NCBI GenBank assembly: GCA_963810815.1
Contig: CAWEPB010000004.1
Span: 372,001 to 436,000 of the forward strand
Reading direction: 5' to 3'
Length of the DNA stretch: 64,000 nt
Source of the DNA: CAVQWT01 sp963810815
Lineage (GTDB): Bacteria > Pseudomonadota > Gammaproteobacteria > Burkholderiales > Casimicrobiaceae
Part shown: one piece after another, positions 7,130-18,357 of the stretch
How positions within the stretch are numbered: the stretch's first letter is position 1
How the letters are laid out: each line of letters opens with the position of its first letter
Notes under the pieces: model-generated
Database searches by the model: none
What the model saw: only the letters and a program-made list of their open reading frames with translations
What the model was told of the DNA's origin: nothing
Position numbers and translations under genes: made by a program

Positions 7130-9508
7130 ATGAACGCCCCGCACCCGCCCGTCGCCGTCGGCCAACGCATCGTCGGCGCCGGCGTCGAGCACGAATCGGC
7201 GCGGCTGCACGTCGCCGGCGAGGCGACCTACACCGACGACCTCCCGGAACCGGCCGGAACGCTGCACGCGGCGGTGGGCAAGAGTCCGCTGCCGCACGCG
7301 CGCATCCGCTCGGTCGACCTCGCCGCGGTACGCTCCGCGCCGGGGGTCGTCGCCGTCGTCACCGCCGCCGACATTCCCGGCGTCAACGACGTCGGTCCGA
7401 TCCAGCACGACGACCCGATTCTCGCCGACGGCGTCGTGCTGTTCGCCGGCCAGCCGGTGTTCGCGGTCGCCGCGACGTCCGCCAACGCCGCGCGCGCCGC
7501 CGCGAAGCTCGCCCGCTTCGATCTCGAGCCGCTGCCCGCCGTGCTGACCATCGACGAGGCGCTGGCCGCCGAGTCGTACGTGCTGCCGCCGGCGCACCTC
7601 GTCCGCGGCGATCCGGCCGCCGCGATCGGGCGCGCGCCGCACCGGCTGCGGGGCACCGCCGCGAGCGGCGGCCAGGACCACTTCTACCTCGAGGGCCAGG
7701 TCGCGCTGGCGGTGCCCACGGAACAGCGCGGCATGCGCGTCTGGTGCTCGACGCAGCACCCGGGCGAGGTCCAGCAGATGGTCGCGCACGCGCTGGGCGT
7801 GGCGGCGCACGACGTCGTCGTCGAGTGCCGGCGGATGGGCGGCGGCTTCGGCGGCAAGGAAACGCAGATGTCGCAGTTCGCCTGCCTCGCGGCGATCCTC
7901 GCCCGGCGCACCGGCGCGGCGGTCAAGTTCCGCGTCGACCGCGACGACGACATGATCCTGACCGGCAAGCGGCACGCCTTCCGGTACGGGTGGGACGTCG
8001 GCTTCGACGCCGACGGCCGCATCCTCGGCCTCGACCTGACGCTGGCGTCGCGCTGCGGCTTCTCGGCCGACCTGTCCGGCCCGATCAACGACCGCGCGAT
8101 GTTCCACGCCGACAACGCCTACTGGCTGCCGGACGTGGCGATCCACAGCTACCGCTGCCGGACCCACACCGTCTCCGACACGGCGTTTCGCGGATTCGGC
8201 GGCCCGCAGGGAATGTTCGCGATCGAGATGGTGATGGATCGGATCGCGCGCGCCCTCGGCCGCGACCCGCTCGACGTGCGCCGCGCCAATCTCTACGGCA
8301 CCGTCGATCGCAACGTCGCGCCGTACGGAATGACGATCGAGGACAACCTCGGACCGGAGCTCTTCGACCGACTCGAGGCGTCGTCGCGCTACCGCGAGCG
8401 GCGGCAGGCGATCGCCGCGTGGAACCGCGCGAGCCCGGTGCTGAAGCGCGGCATCGCGCTGACACCGGTCAAGTTCGGCATCTCGTTCACCGCGACGCAC
8501 TACAACCAGGCCGGCGCGCTGCTGCACCTGTACAGCGACGGCACGCTGCTGCTGAACCACGGCGGCACCGAGATGGGCCAGGGACTGTTCACCAAGGTCG
8601 CACAGGTGGTCGCGCAGGAGCTCGGCGTGCCGCTCGCCGCGGTCCGCGTGTCGGCGTCGGACACCAGCAAGGTGCCCAATGCGTCGCCGACCGCGGCGTC
8701 GTCGGGCAGCGACCTCAACGGCATGGCCGCGCGCGACGCCGCGCGCGCGCTGAAGGCCCGGCTGGCGGAATTCGCCGCGACGAAGCTCGGTGGCGAGCCG
8801 GCCGACGTGGTCTTCGCCGGCGGCGAGGTGCGCGCCGGAGCGGCAACGCTGCCGTTCGCCGAACTCGCGCGCCGCGCGTATTTCGCGCGGGTGCCGCTGT
8901 CGGCGACGGGCTTCTACGCGACCCCGAAGATCCACTACGACCGGAAGACGCTGACCGGTCGCCCGTTCTTCTACTTCGCCTGGGGCGCCGCGGTGTCCGA
9001 GGTCGTCGTCGACACGCTGACCGGCGAGTGCCGGCTGCTGGCGGTCGACATCCTGCACGACGCCGGGTCGTCGCTGAATCCCGCGATCGACCGCGGCCAG
9101 ATCGAGGGCGGCTTCCTGCAGGGCTGGGGCTGGCTGACGATGGAAGCGCTGTGGTGGAACGACGCCGGCGAGCTGACGACGCATTCGCCGTCGACGTACA
9201 AGATCCCGACCGCGCGCGAGTGGCCCGAGCGCTTCGCGATCGACTTCCTCGACCGGCCCAACGGCGAGGACACGGTCCATCGCAGCAAGGCCGTCGGCGA
9301 GCCGCCGTTCATGCTGGCGCTGTCGGCGTTCCACGCGATCCGCGACGCGATCGGCAGCGTCGGCGACGGCCGCGCCGTGGCCCTGGACGCGCCGGCGACC
9401 GCGGAGGCCATCGTCGGCGCGATCGCGGACCTGGTCGCCCCCGCGCGCGCCGGAAGTGGGCACGGCGGCGCGCCCGGCGGCAAACCCGTGACGCCCACGC
9501 CACGATGA
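7130..9508 (+). CDS. xdhB: Xanthine dehydrogenase large (molybdopterin) subunit
   Basis: This 792-residue protein binds molybdopterin and oxidises purines. Diagnostic parts include the ald_Xan_dh N-domain (EATYTDDLPEP), the cofactor-contact motifs RMGGGFGGKETQ (about 237-248) and FRGFGGPQG, the NHGGTEMGQGL segment, and the C-terminal KAVGEPPFML with the catalytic Glu at 724. The start is 13 bases after xdhA. The TGA overlaps the xdhC ATG by 4 bases. The gene is full length with no missing key residue. Confidence 0.95.
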   Translation: MNAPHPPVAVGQRIVGAGVEHESARLHVAGEATYTDDLPEPAGTLHAAVGKSPLPHARIRSVDLAAVRSAPGVVAVVTAADIPGVNDVGPIQHDDPILADGVVLFAGQPVFAVAATSANAARAAAKLARFDLEPLPAVLTIDEALAAESYVLPPAHLVRGDPAAAIGRAPHRLRGTAASGGQDHFYLEGQVALAVPTEQRGMRVWCSTQHPGEVQQMVAHALGVAAHDVVVECRRMGGGFGGKETQMSQFACLAAILARRTGAAVKFRVDRDDDMILTGKRHAFRYGWDVGFDADGRILGLDLTLASRCGFSADLSGPINDRAMFHADNAYWLPDVAIHSYRCRTHTVSDTAFRGFGGPQGMFAIEMVMDRIARALGRDPLDVRRANLYGTVDRNVAPYGMTIEDNLGPELFDRLEASSRYRERRQAIAAWNRASPVLKRGIALTPVKFGISFTATHYNQAGALLHLYSDGTLLLNHGGTEMGQGLFTKVAQVVAQELGVPLAAVRVSASDTSKVPNASPTAASSGSDLNGMAARDAARALKARLAEFAATKLGGEPADVVFAGGEVRAGAATLPFAELARRAYFARVPLSATGFYATPKIHYDRKTLTGRPFFYFAWGAAVSEVVVDTLTGECRLLAVDILHDAGSSLNPAIDRGQIEGGFLQGWGWLTMEALWWNDAGELTTHSPSTYKIPTAREWPERFAIDFLDRPNGEDTVHRSKAVGEPPFMLALSAFHAIRDAIGSVGDGRAVALDAPATAEAIVGAIADLVAPARAGSGHGGAPGGKPVTPTPR

Positions 9509-10629
9509 CGACGATCGACCTGCCCTGGCCCGACGCGCTTGCCGCCGCGCTCGGCCGTGCGCCGGGGACCGCGCGCGTCGCGGTGCTGGTCGCGGTGGCC
9601 GCGGCGCGCGGATCGGTGCCGCGCGACGCCGGCACCGCGATGGTCGTGACCGCCGACGGCATCGTCGGGACGATCGGCGGCGGCCACCTGGAGTTCGAGG
9701 CGATGCGGATCGCCCGCGACGCGCTCGCCGAACCCGGTCCGGATGCGGTGCCCTCGTGGCTCGTCCGCTTCCCGCTGGCGGCGCGGCTCGGCCAGTGCTG
9801 CGGCGGGGTCGCCACGCTGGCGTTCCACGTCGTCGGCGCCGCCGATGCGCCGTGGGTCGCGGCCGCGCGGGAGGCGTGCCGCGCCGGCAGCCCGTTCGCG
9901 CTGCTCGCGCGCGCCGGCTCGCCGGAACGCCAGGTCGACACCGCCGGGCCGTTCCTGCCCGAGGCCGCGCCCGCGGACCCCGGCGACGGCGGCCCGGCCG
10001 CCGACGGGCGGACCCGGCCCGGCGCGCCGCTGGTGCTGGTCCATCGACCGACCGGGTTCGACGTCGCGGTGTTCGGCAACGGCCACGTCGGGCGCGCGCT
10101 GGTCGGGGTCCTGGGCGTGCTGCCGGCGCGCGTGCGCTGGATCGACTCGCGCGAGCACGATTTCCCGGCCACCGTCCCCGCCAACGTCGAGATCGTCGCG
10201 ACCGACGTCCCGGCGGCCGAGATCGCCGCGCTGCCCGCGGGCAGCCACGTCGTCGTGATGACGCACAGCCATGCGCTGGACTTCGACCTCGTCGAGGCCG
10301 CGCTCGCCCGCGACGACTGGGCGTACCTCGGGCTGATCGGCTCGGCGTCGAAGCGCGCGCAGTTCGCACGACGCCTCGCGGCGCGCGGGCGGGCGGCCGA
10401 CGCCATGGCGCGCGTGGTCTGCCCGATCGGCGCCGCCGCGGGCCTGATCGGCAAGGAACCCGGCGTCATCGCCGTCGCGGTCGCGGCGGAACTGCTGGCG
10501 CGGCACGAGGCGCACGCGCGCGGAGGTGTCGCGCCGGCGCGGCTGCATGGTGGCGAACTGCGCGCACCCGGCTCGGCAGGAATTGGCGGCGGGGAACCGC
10601 ACGTGAGCGGCGGAAGGAACCGCGCGTGA
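9505..10629 (+). CDS. xdhC: Xanthine dehydrogenase maturation factor XdhC
   Basis: XdhC binds molybdenum cofactor and inserts its sulfurated form into XdhB. The 374-residue product shows the N-terminal XdhC/CoxI domain (ARGSVPRDAGTAM, IGGGHLEFEA, LGQCCGG) and a C-terminal Rossmann domain (VAVFGNGHVGRALV, GLIGSASKRAQFARRL, CPIGAAAGLIGKEPGVIAVAVAAEL read in pieces). The ATG overlaps the xdhB stop (ATGA). The last 30 or so residues (APGSAGIGGGEPHVSGGRNRA) lie beyond the conserved fold and run into 23-bp tandem repeats, so the original stop may have been displaced by repeat expansion. Confidence 0.93.
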   Translation: MTTIDLPWPDALAAALGRAPGTARVAVLVAVAAARGSVPRDAGTAMVVTADGIVGTIGGGHLEFEAMRIARDALAEPGPDAVPSWLVRFPLAARLGQCCGGVATLAFHVVGAADAPWVAAAREACRAGSPFALLARAGSPERQVDTAGPFLPEAAPADPGDGGPAADGRTRPGAPLVLVHRPTGFDVAVFGNGHVGRALVGVLGVLPARVRWIDSREHDFPATVPANVEIVATDVPAAEIAALPAGSHVVVMTHSHALDFDLVEAALARDDWAYLGLIGSASKRAQFARRLAARGRAADAMARVVCPIGAAAGLIGKEPGVIAVAVAAELLARHEAHARGGVAPARLHGGELRAPGSAGIGGGEPHVSGGRNRA

Positions 10630-10648
10630 GCGCACGAAGGAACCTCGC

Positions 10649-10660
<12 letters not shown>
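10603..10660 (+). repeat. 23-bp tandem repeats spanning the xdhC stop and the next gene's start
   Basis: GTGAGCG begins at 10603, 10626 and 10649, exactly 23 bases apart. The first two units continue with a variable pair of bases, then CGAAGGAACC or GGAAGGAACC, then CGC. A degenerate part-unit precedes them. Each unit carries a GAAGG Shine-Dalgarno-like core followed by a GTG. The third GTG starts the ABC ATPase, and the xdhC stop lies in the second unit. The repeats resemble duplicated translation-start modules and share GCACGAAGG and GTGAGC with the 60-bp units at 75-194. Confidence 0.85.
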
Positions 10661-12241
<1,581 letters not shown>

Positions 12242-12242
12242 C

Positions 12243-13352
12243 GTGCGGCTGCTGCCCTTCCGCCTGGAGGTCCGTCCGGAACCGTCGCGCCTGGCCGGCT
12301 GGCTGTCGCCGCTGCTCGCCGCCGCGGCGACGCTGGTGATCGGCTTCGCGCTGTTTTCCGCCCTCGGGAAGGACCCGTGGCAGGCGTTCCACGTGTTCTT
12401 CATCAAGCCGGTCGAGTCGCGGTACGGACTCGCCGAGCTGCTGCTGAAGGCCGGGCCGCTGATGCTCTGCGCGATCGGGCTCGCCGCCGGCTATCGCGCC
12501 AACGTCTGGAACATCGGCGCCGAGGGCCAGCTGACGATGGGCGCGATCTTCGGCGGCGGCGTCGCCCTCGCGTTCCACGACTCGGGCTCGGCCCTCGCGC
12601 TGCCGTTGATGATCGTTGCCGGGGCGATCGGCGGGATGCTGTGGGCGGCAATCCCCGCGTTCCTGCGCGTGCGTTTCAACGCCAACGAGATCCTGACCTC
12701 GCTGATGCTCGTCTACGTCGCGACGCTGATCCTGTCGCTGCTGGTGCACGGCGCGTGGCGCGATCCCGAAGGCTTCAATTTCCCGCAGTCGCGGATGTTC
12801 CACGAATCGACGCTGCTGCCGAACCTGCTGCCGGAGACGCGGCTCAACGCGGGGTTCCTCGTCGCGCTGGCGGCGGTCGCCGCCGGCTGGGTGTTCATGA
12901 CCCGGAGCCTCGCCGGCTACCGGATGCGGGTCGCCGGCCTCGCCCCCGCCGCCGCCAACTACGCCGGGATCTCGGCCAGCCGCACCGTCTGGATGGGCAT
13001 GCTGATCGGAGGGGCCTGCGCCGGACTCGCCGGCGTCAACGAGGTCGCCGGTCCGCTGGGCCAGCTGCAGCCGTCGGTGTCGCCCGGCTACGGCTTCGCC
13101 GCGATCATCGTCGCCTTCGTCGGGCGGCTGCATCCGGTCGGCATCGTGTTCGCCAGCCTGCTGATGTCGCTGCTGTATCTGGGCGGCGAGTCGGCGCAGA
13201 TGGGCCTGGCGCTGCCCTCCGCGGTGACGGGCCTGTTCCAGGGCACGCTGCTGTTCTTCCTGCTCGCCGCCGACGTGTTCATCCACTACCGGCTGCGGCG
13301 GGTGCGCCGCGTCGCGACCGCGGCGGCGGCCGCGACTCCGGCCGCGGGATAG
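12243..13352 (+). CDS. BMP-type nucleoside/purine ABC transporter permease 1
   Basis: A 369-residue inner-membrane permease of the BPD_transp_2 family with about 8-10 hydrophobic segments. Family landmarks are YRANVWNIGAEGQLTMGAIFG, split as YRANVWNIGAEGQ and LTMGAIFGGG, and NANEILTSLMLVYVA. The GTG start lies 1 base after the ATPase stop. It should pair with the 13378 permease to form the channel. Confidence 0.92.
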   Translation: MRLLPFRLEVRPEPSRLAGWLSPLLAAAATLVIGFALFSALGKDPWQAFHVFFIKPVESRYGLAELLLKAGPLMLCAIGLAAGYRANVWNIGAEGQLTMGAIFGGGVALAFHDSGSALALPLMIVAGAIGGMLWAAIPAFLRVRFNANEILTSLMLVYVATLILSLLVHGAWRDPEGFNFPQSRMFHESTLLPNLLPETRLNAGFLVALAAVAAGWVFMTRSLAGYRMRVAGLAPAAANYAGISASRTVWMGMLIGGACAGLAGVNEVAGPLGQLQPSVSPGYGFAAIIVAFVGRLHPVGIVFASLLMSLLYLGGESAQMGLALPSAVTGLFQGTLLFFLLAADVFIHYRLRRVRRVATAAAAATPAAG

Positions 13353-13377
13353 CGGGCACCGACGGGACCCGCCGCGC

Positions 13378-14298
13378 GTGGACCACTTCGCCGAACTCCT
13401 CGTCCTGACGCTCGCCGCCGGCACGCCGCTGGTGTACGCGGCGCTGGGCGAGCTCGTCACCGAGAAGTCCGGCGTGCTGAACCTGGGCGTCGAGGGCATG
13501 ATGCTCGTCGGCGCCGTCGTGTCGTTCGTCGTCGCCGCGACGAGCGGGAGTCCGTGGCTCGGCGTCGCCGCCGGCATCGCGGGCGGCGCCGCGCTGTCGG
13601 TGGTGTTCGCCGTGCTGACGCTGTCGCTGATGGCCAACCAGGTCGCGACCGGCCTCGCGCTGTCGCTGTTCGGCGTCGGCCTCTCGGCGTTCGTCGGTCT
13701 CGACTACGTGAGCGTCGTCATCGACGGCATCCAGCCGCTGTCGATTCCGGGCCTCTCCGACCTGCCCTTCGTCGGCAAGCTGCTGTTCGGGCACAACCCG
13801 CTGGTGTACCTGTCGCTGGTGCTGTTCGCGGGGATCCAGTGGTTCCTCTACCGGACGCGGGCCGGGCTGGTCGTGCGCGCCGTCGGCGAGAGCCCGCAGT
13901 CGGCGCACGCGATCGGCTACCCGGTGGTGCGCATCCGCTACCTGACGGTGATGTTCGGCGGCGCCTGCTCGGGCCTCGCCGGCGCCTACCTGGCCGTGGC
14001 CTACACGCCGCTCTGGGTCGAGGGCATGACCGCGGGCCGCGGCTGGATCGCGCTGGCGCTGGTCGTGTTCGCGACCTGGAAGCCGTGGCGGGTGCTGGCC
14101 GGAGCCTACCTCTTCGGCGGCGTCACGCTCGCCCAGTTCCAGGTGCAGGCACTGGGGGTCGAGATCCCCTCGCAGTACCTGTCGATGCTGCCCTATGTCG
14201 CGACGATCGTCGTGCTGGCGGCGATCTCGCGCGACGCGGCGACGATCCGGCTCAACGCCCCGGCGGCGCTCGGCAAGCCGTACCATCCCGACGCCTGA
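13378..14298 (+). CDS. BMP-type nucleoside/purine ABC transporter permease 2
   Basis: The 306-residue second permease, also BPD_transp_2, with ALGELVTEKSGVLNLGVEGM near the N-terminus (the family's NLG.EG motif) and AYTPLWVEGMTAGRGWIALA before the last helices. A GTG start is used, 25 bases after the previous stop. It completes the heterodimeric channel. Confidence 0.92.
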   Translation: MDHFAELLVLTLAAGTPLVYAALGELVTEKSGVLNLGVEGMMLVGAVVSFVVAATSGSPWLGVAAGIAGGAALSVVFAVLTLSLMANQVATGLALSLFGVGLSAFVGLDYVSVVIDGIQPLSIPGLSDLPFVGKLLFGHNPLVYLSLVLFAGIQWFLYRTRAGLVVRAVGESPQSAHAIGYPVVRIRYLTVMFGGACSGLAGAYLAVAYTPLWVEGMTAGRGWIALALVVFATWKPWRVLAGAYLFGGVTLAQFQVQALGVEIPSQYLSMLPYVATIVVLAAISRDAATIRLNAPAALGKPYHPDA

Positions 14299-14421
14299 CC
14301 GGCGGTGTAAAATTCTTCGCGCGGCGGATTCGCCGGTCCGCGCCACATGCCGCCGGCCCGTCACCGCACCCGCCTTCGTCCCGCTCCCCCATCCCGTCCG
14401 CCCCCTCAGGAGACCCCGCTC

Positions 14422-15528
14422 ATGCATCGAATCACCCGCAGGACCGTGCTGGCCGTCGCGCTCGGCGCCGCCGCCGCGCTCGCCGTCGCGCTGCCGGCCG
14501 CCGCGCAGACCAAGGCCGCCGAGCCGCTGAAGATCGGCTTCGTCTACGTCAGCCCCATCGGCGATGCCGGCTGGACCTTCCAGCACGACACCGGGCGCAA
14601 GGAAATGGAAAAGGCGCTGGGTGGCAAGGTGACGACCAAGTACATCGAGAGCGTCCCGGAAGGCGCCGACGCCGAGCGCGTGATCCGCGAGCTCGCGCAG
14701 AGCGGCCACCAGCTCATCTTCACGACGTCGTTCGGCTACATGAACCCGACCATCAAGGTCGCCGGCACGTTCCCGAAGACGCACTTCGAGCACGCCACCG
14801 GCTACAAGAGCGCGGCGAACGTCGGCATCTACAACGCGCGCTTCTACGAGGGCCGCTACCTCGCCGGCATCGTCGCGGGCAGGATGACCAAGTCGAACGT
14901 CGCCGGCTACGTCGCCGCGTTCCCGATCCCCGAGGTCGTGATGGGCATCAACGCGTTCACCCGCGGCATGAAGAGCGTCAACCCGAAGGCCGAGGTCAAG
15001 GTCGTCTGGGTCAACTCGTGGTACGACCCGGGCAAGGAGCGCCAGGCCGCCGACACGCTGATCTCGCAGGGCGCCGACGTCGTCACCCACCACACCGACT
15101 CGACCGCCGCGGTCCAGGCGGCCGAAGCGAAGAAGGTCTACGCGATCGCCTACCACAGCGACATGTCGAAGTACGGCCCCAACGCCCAGCTGACCGCGGT
15201 CACCCACCAGTGGGGCAACTACTACACCAAGGTCGCGCAGAGCGCGGTCGACGGCAAGTGGAAGCCCGACAACGTCTGGGGCGGCATCAAGGACGGCATG
15301 ATCAAGATGGCGCCGTTCAACAAGGTCGTGCCGCAGGACGTGCAGGACCAGATGAAGAAGGCGGAGGCCGACATCGCCGCGGGCAAGCTGCACCCGTTCA
15401 CCGGCCCGATGAAGGACAACGACGGCAAGGAGCGTCTCGCCGCCGGCAAGACGATCACCGACGCCGACCTGTCGAAGATGGACTTCTACGTCGAGGGCGT
15501 GCAGGGCAAGCTGCCGACGGGCAAGTAG
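14422..15528 (+). CDS. BMP-family ABC transporter substrate-binding protein
   Basis: A 368-residue periplasmic binding protein of the BMP/Med family, which captures nucleosides or purines. The signal peptide (VLAVALGAAAALAVALPAAAQ) lacks a lipobox Cys, so it is soluble, unlike the lipoprotein members of Gram-positives. The mature part begins IGFVYVSPIGDAGWTFQHD; TSFGYMNP and ADVVTHHTDSTA are further family segments. The ATG at 14422 has CAGGAGA nine bases before it. A TAAAAT at 14308-14313 in the 123-bp gap may give this abundant component its own promoter. Confidence 0.92.
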   Translation: MHRITRRTVLAVALGAAAALAVALPAAAQTKAAEPLKIGFVYVSPIGDAGWTFQHDTGRKEMEKALGGKVTTKYIESVPEGADAERVIRELAQSGHQLIFTTSFGYMNPTIKVAGTFPKTHFEHATGYKSAANVGIYNARFYEGRYLAGIVAGRMTKSNVAGYVAAFPIPEVVMGINAFTRGMKSVNPKAEVKVVWVNSWYDPGKERQAADTLISQGADVVTHHTDSTAAVQAAEAKKVYAIAYHSDMSKYGPNAQLTAVTHQWGNYYTKVAQSAVDGKWKPDNVWGGIKDGMIKMAPFNKVVPQDVQDQMKKAEADIAAGKLHPFTGPMKDNDGKERLAAGKTITDADLSKMDFYVEGVQGKLPTGK

Positions 15529-15559
15529 GGGTCGACGGGATCGCGGCCAGGATCTCGCC

Positions 15560-16181
15560 ATGAGCCGGCCCGGACATTTCTCGATGATCCGCGAGTTCCA
15601 CCTCGCGGACTTCTTCACGCTGGCGAACGCTGCCTGCGGCGTCGCCGCGGTCTTCTTCGCGATGAAGTATGTCGAGAGCCAGTCGGTCCGGTATTTCCTC
15701 GTCGCGGCGGCGCTGGCCCCGGCAGCCTTCGCGTTCGACGTCATCGACGGCCGCGTCGCGCGCTGGCGGCGAACGCATTCGGCGCTGGGGCGCGAGCTCG
15801 ATTCGCTCGCCGACGTCATATCGTTCGGGGTCGCGCCCGCCGCGCTCGGATTCGCCGCGGGCCTGCAGGGCGGCTGGGACTGGCTGGCGCTGATCTACTT
15901 CGTGTGCTGCGGCGTCGGCCGGCTCGCCCGCTACAACGTGACCGCCGAGGATCTCTCGGCAGGGAAGGACAAGGTCGCCTACTTCGAAGGGACCCCCATT
16001 CCCACCAGCGTCCTGCTCACGGGCCTGCTCGCCTTCGCGGCCTGGCAGGCGCCGGCTGGGCGAGAATCTCTACTGGGGCGTCTGGACGATCGGGCCGTGG
16101 GACCTGCATCCGATGGCGCTGCTGTTCGTCCTGTCGGGGACGCTGATGATCAGCAAGACGCTGCGCATCCCGAAGCTCTAG
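15560..16181 (+). pseudogene. pssA: CDP-diacylglycerol--serine O-phosphatidyltransferase with a frame change
   Basis: PssA makes phosphatidylserine, the precursor of phosphatidylethanolamine. The N-terminal 165 residues are intact and contain the CDP-alcohol phosphotransferase motif from DVIDGRVAR through GRELDSLADVISFG, plus several membrane helices. After FAAWQ (near 16045) the frame shifts by one base. The continuation LGENLYWGVWTIGPWDLHP ... MISKTLRIPKL and its stop (16179-16181) are read one frame later and match the family's C-terminus. Without the shift the reading frame runs on to 16720 as nonsense. One extra base between about 16046 and 16056 explains it. Because this lipid gene is usually important, an assembly error is as likely as true inactivation. 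Confidence 0.88.
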
Positions 16182-16534
16182 CCGCTAGCGCAAGCCGAAG
16201 AACGACGGAGAGCGATGATGATGACTATGGGGATGTAACGATGCGGTTCATGAGCGTTTCCTTCGTGCGAGGGGACCTCGAAATCGCGCCCGGCGCGCCG
16301 GCGCGACCCGGAACCGAAGGCCCCATCCGCGACGGCCTCCTTGGCGGATGCCGAAACAACTATGCCGACCGGCGCCTCCGCGTCCGTGCGGTGTCGCACA
16401 CAGCGCTCGACATCCGTCGCCCGGGTTTCGCCGGCGATCGGGCGGCCGAGGATGGGGCAGCGTGGCGGAGGCGCCGCGTGCGACGCACACACGCGCAACC
16501 GAGGGCAGGGTTGCGCCCCCGCTCCCGATCGGGC
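16182..16534. other. Gap of about 350 bp between pssA and the crystallin-like gene, no gene seen
   Basis: The two flanking genes converge here. Short open frames on both strands show no recognisable motif or signal peptide and look like chance frames in GC-rich DNA. I see no clear terminator with a T-run. Confidence 0.5.
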
Positions 16535-17336
16535 CTACAGTCGCGGTTCGCCGCGGCGATTGACGGTGATCGTCGGTCCCGGCGGCGCACTCAATTGCGC
16601 GCGGTGCTCGCGGCCGCGGAAGACGTAGGTCACGTCCCAGTACTCCGGTCGCGCCGAACCGGGGACCGCCGCGCAGCGACGGACGTCCTGCGTGTAGACG
16701 CTGCCGCTGACCACGGTTGACGTTCGCGCCCACCGCGGCGCCGCCGACCGCACCGACCGCCGTCGCCACGTCGTTGCCGCGGCCGCCGCCGATCTGGTGG
16801 CCCAGCACCCCGCCCAGGATGCCGCCGATGATCGCGCCCCCGACGTTGGCACCCGAATCGACCGCGACCTGCTCGCGCTCGACCCAGCACCGCTGCTCCG
16901 GCGCGCCCAGCACCGCACGGACGGCGACGACGTTGGCCTCGAACAGCCGCTCGCCCGATTGCGGGTAGAACGGATACGGTGCCGGCACCGGCGGCGGCGG
17001 CACGTACGCGACATTCGGTCCGCCGCGCACCGGCCGGGCCGATGAGATGACATTGTTCATGCCGACGGACGCGAGCGACGGGTACTGTCCCGGGCGCAGC
17101 ACGACGCAGCGGCCCCGGAAGTCGGCGTCTTCGCACACTTCCCACTGCCCGCGCTGGACGACCACCGACGACGCGCGGTCGTTGAAGCCGTAGAAATCGA
17201 AGTTGTCGATCCTTTGATCGACGACGAACGAGCGGCCCCGCAGGCCCTCGTTCTGGTAGAAGGTCAGCTGCGCGGCGGCCGGGAGCGAACCCAGCAGGGC
17301 CGCGAAGGCGAGGACGGCGGTGATCGGGCTCTTCAT
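16535..17336 (-). pseudogene. Exported crystallin-like / glycine-zipper protein with a frame change
   Basis: The product has a signal peptide (AVLAFAALLGSLPAAAQ), a beta/gamma-crystallin-like domain (LTFYQNEGLRGRSFVVDQ, DFYGFNDRASSVVV, WEVCEDADFRGRC), a linker, and a glycine-zipper segment (GGAIIGGILGGVLGHQIGGG). Near 16715-16722 the frame changes by one base. The proper ending, SGSVYTQDVRRC ... RPEYWDVTYVFRGREH ... TITVNRRGEPRL with its stop at 16535, is read in another frame. These endings are typical of envelope proteins of this type in Burkholderiales. A single extra base in the ACCGTGGTC context would account for it. It is the second frame break within 700 bp. Confidence 0.85.
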
Positions 17337-17453
17337 CGGGACTCCATGTTTGGCGGCGCACCGTCGGCGCCGTTGGGTTCTAACGCCCCAACGGCCCGCC
17401 CGGTTTACGCGACCGGCGATCCCGCGCCGGCCGATGGAGCCCCGGATCCGCCG

Positions 17454-18341
17454 CTAACGCGCCGGCGCGACTTTGGCCCAGCTCGCGTCCGGGTTGAAGG
17501 CATTGACCGCGCGCGCCGCTGCATCGGTCCCCGGCCCCAGGTTCTTCTGGTACACGACGCCGTCCTGGTTGACGATGAACGTCATCACGCCGGTGTCGTC
17601 GTACTTCGCCGGCCAGGCGATGAGCGCGTAGCCCTCGGTCATCCGCCCGTTCCTGATGTAGCTGCGGGCGCCGCCGGGCGCGTCCTTCCCCTGCGCGGTG
17701 AGGATCCGGTAGAGATAGCCGTGGTAGGGCTGGCCGGCTTTCGCATCGGCGAATTCCGCGCCGAGCGGGCTCTCCGGCTCGCCGGGCAGCGAAGCCCAGT
17801 ACAGGCCGTCGCGCTTGCCCGGCGTCGACAATGGGCGCTTCGCGTACTCGAGGACGCCGTCGCCGTTCCAGTCGGACTGGCGATACTCGTTCTGCGCGTC
17901 CGTGTAGGCGAGCGCGACCTGGATCGCGGCAAGCTCGTTGCGACCGATGCGGCGCACGCGCATTTCCTCCGGCGCGCTCCTGGTGTCGAAACGCCAGCCC
18001 GCTGCGGTCTTCACGATCGGGACCGGCAGCGTCCAGCCGTTCTTTCCCACGCCGAGAAACGCCTTGTCGTTGCCTGCCGGAACGATCGCGTGCCCGCGCG
18101 CCCACGCCGCAAGAAAGTCGGTGACGTCCTCCGGATCCGTCCTGCTGGAGGGGAAATACTTTTCGTAATCGGGACCGGCCACGGCCTTGATGGCGTCGCG
18201 GTCGTGCCGCGCGATGCCATCGACCAGCGCGTCCGCAGCCGCCTCGGGCGTCGGATAGGCATTCTGCGCGAAAGCGGCGGGCGCCAGCGCGAGCGACGCC
18301 GCCACGGCCGCGATATGCAGAAGGTGCTTGATATTCGTCAT
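17454..18341 (-). CDS. Exported DUF2950 protein
   Basis: A periplasmic protein of about 295 residues in the DUF2950 family, function unknown. It has a signal peptide (LLHIAAVAASLALAPAAFAQ), the segment AYPTPEAAADALVDGIARHD, and the family's later motifs DGLYWASLPGEPESPLG, PYHGYLYRIL and NQDGVVYQKNLG. Three in-frame ATGs (18356, 18347, 18341) compete. The last has GGAG nine bases upstream and gives the cleanest signal peptide, so it is chosen. DUF2950 and DUF3300 genes commonly occur as a pair, and here they are adjacent on one strand, the upstream stop only 1 base from the first ATG. Confidence 0.88.
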   Translation of the reverse strand: MTNIKHLLHIAAVAASLALAPAAFAQNAYPTPEAAADALVDGIARHDRDAIKAVAGPDYEKYFPSSRTDPEDVTDFLAAWARGHAIVPAGNDKAFLGVGKNGWTLPVPIVKTAAGWRFDTRSAPEEMRVRRIGRNELAAIQVALAYTDAQNEYRQSDWNGDGVLEYAKRPLSTPGKRDGLYWASLPGEPESPLGAEFADAKAGQPYHGYLYRILTAQGKDAPGGARSYIRNGRMTEGYALIAWPAKYDDTGVMTFIVNQDGVVYQKNLGPGTDAAARAVNAFNPDASWAKVAPAR

Positions 18342-18357
18342 GTTCATGCGCTCCATC

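Noticed and set aside
6989..10369. A minus-strand open frame of more than 1100 codons opposite xdhA-xdhB-xdhC
   Set aside because: It is an Arg/Ala-rich mirror of conserved plus-strand genes, with no domain, signal peptide or ribosome site. Long antisense frames are expected at this GC content.
16178..16498. A minus-strand small gene between pssA and the crystallin-like gene
   Set aside because: No signal, motif or good ribosome site, and composition like other chance frames. It overlaps the pssA end.
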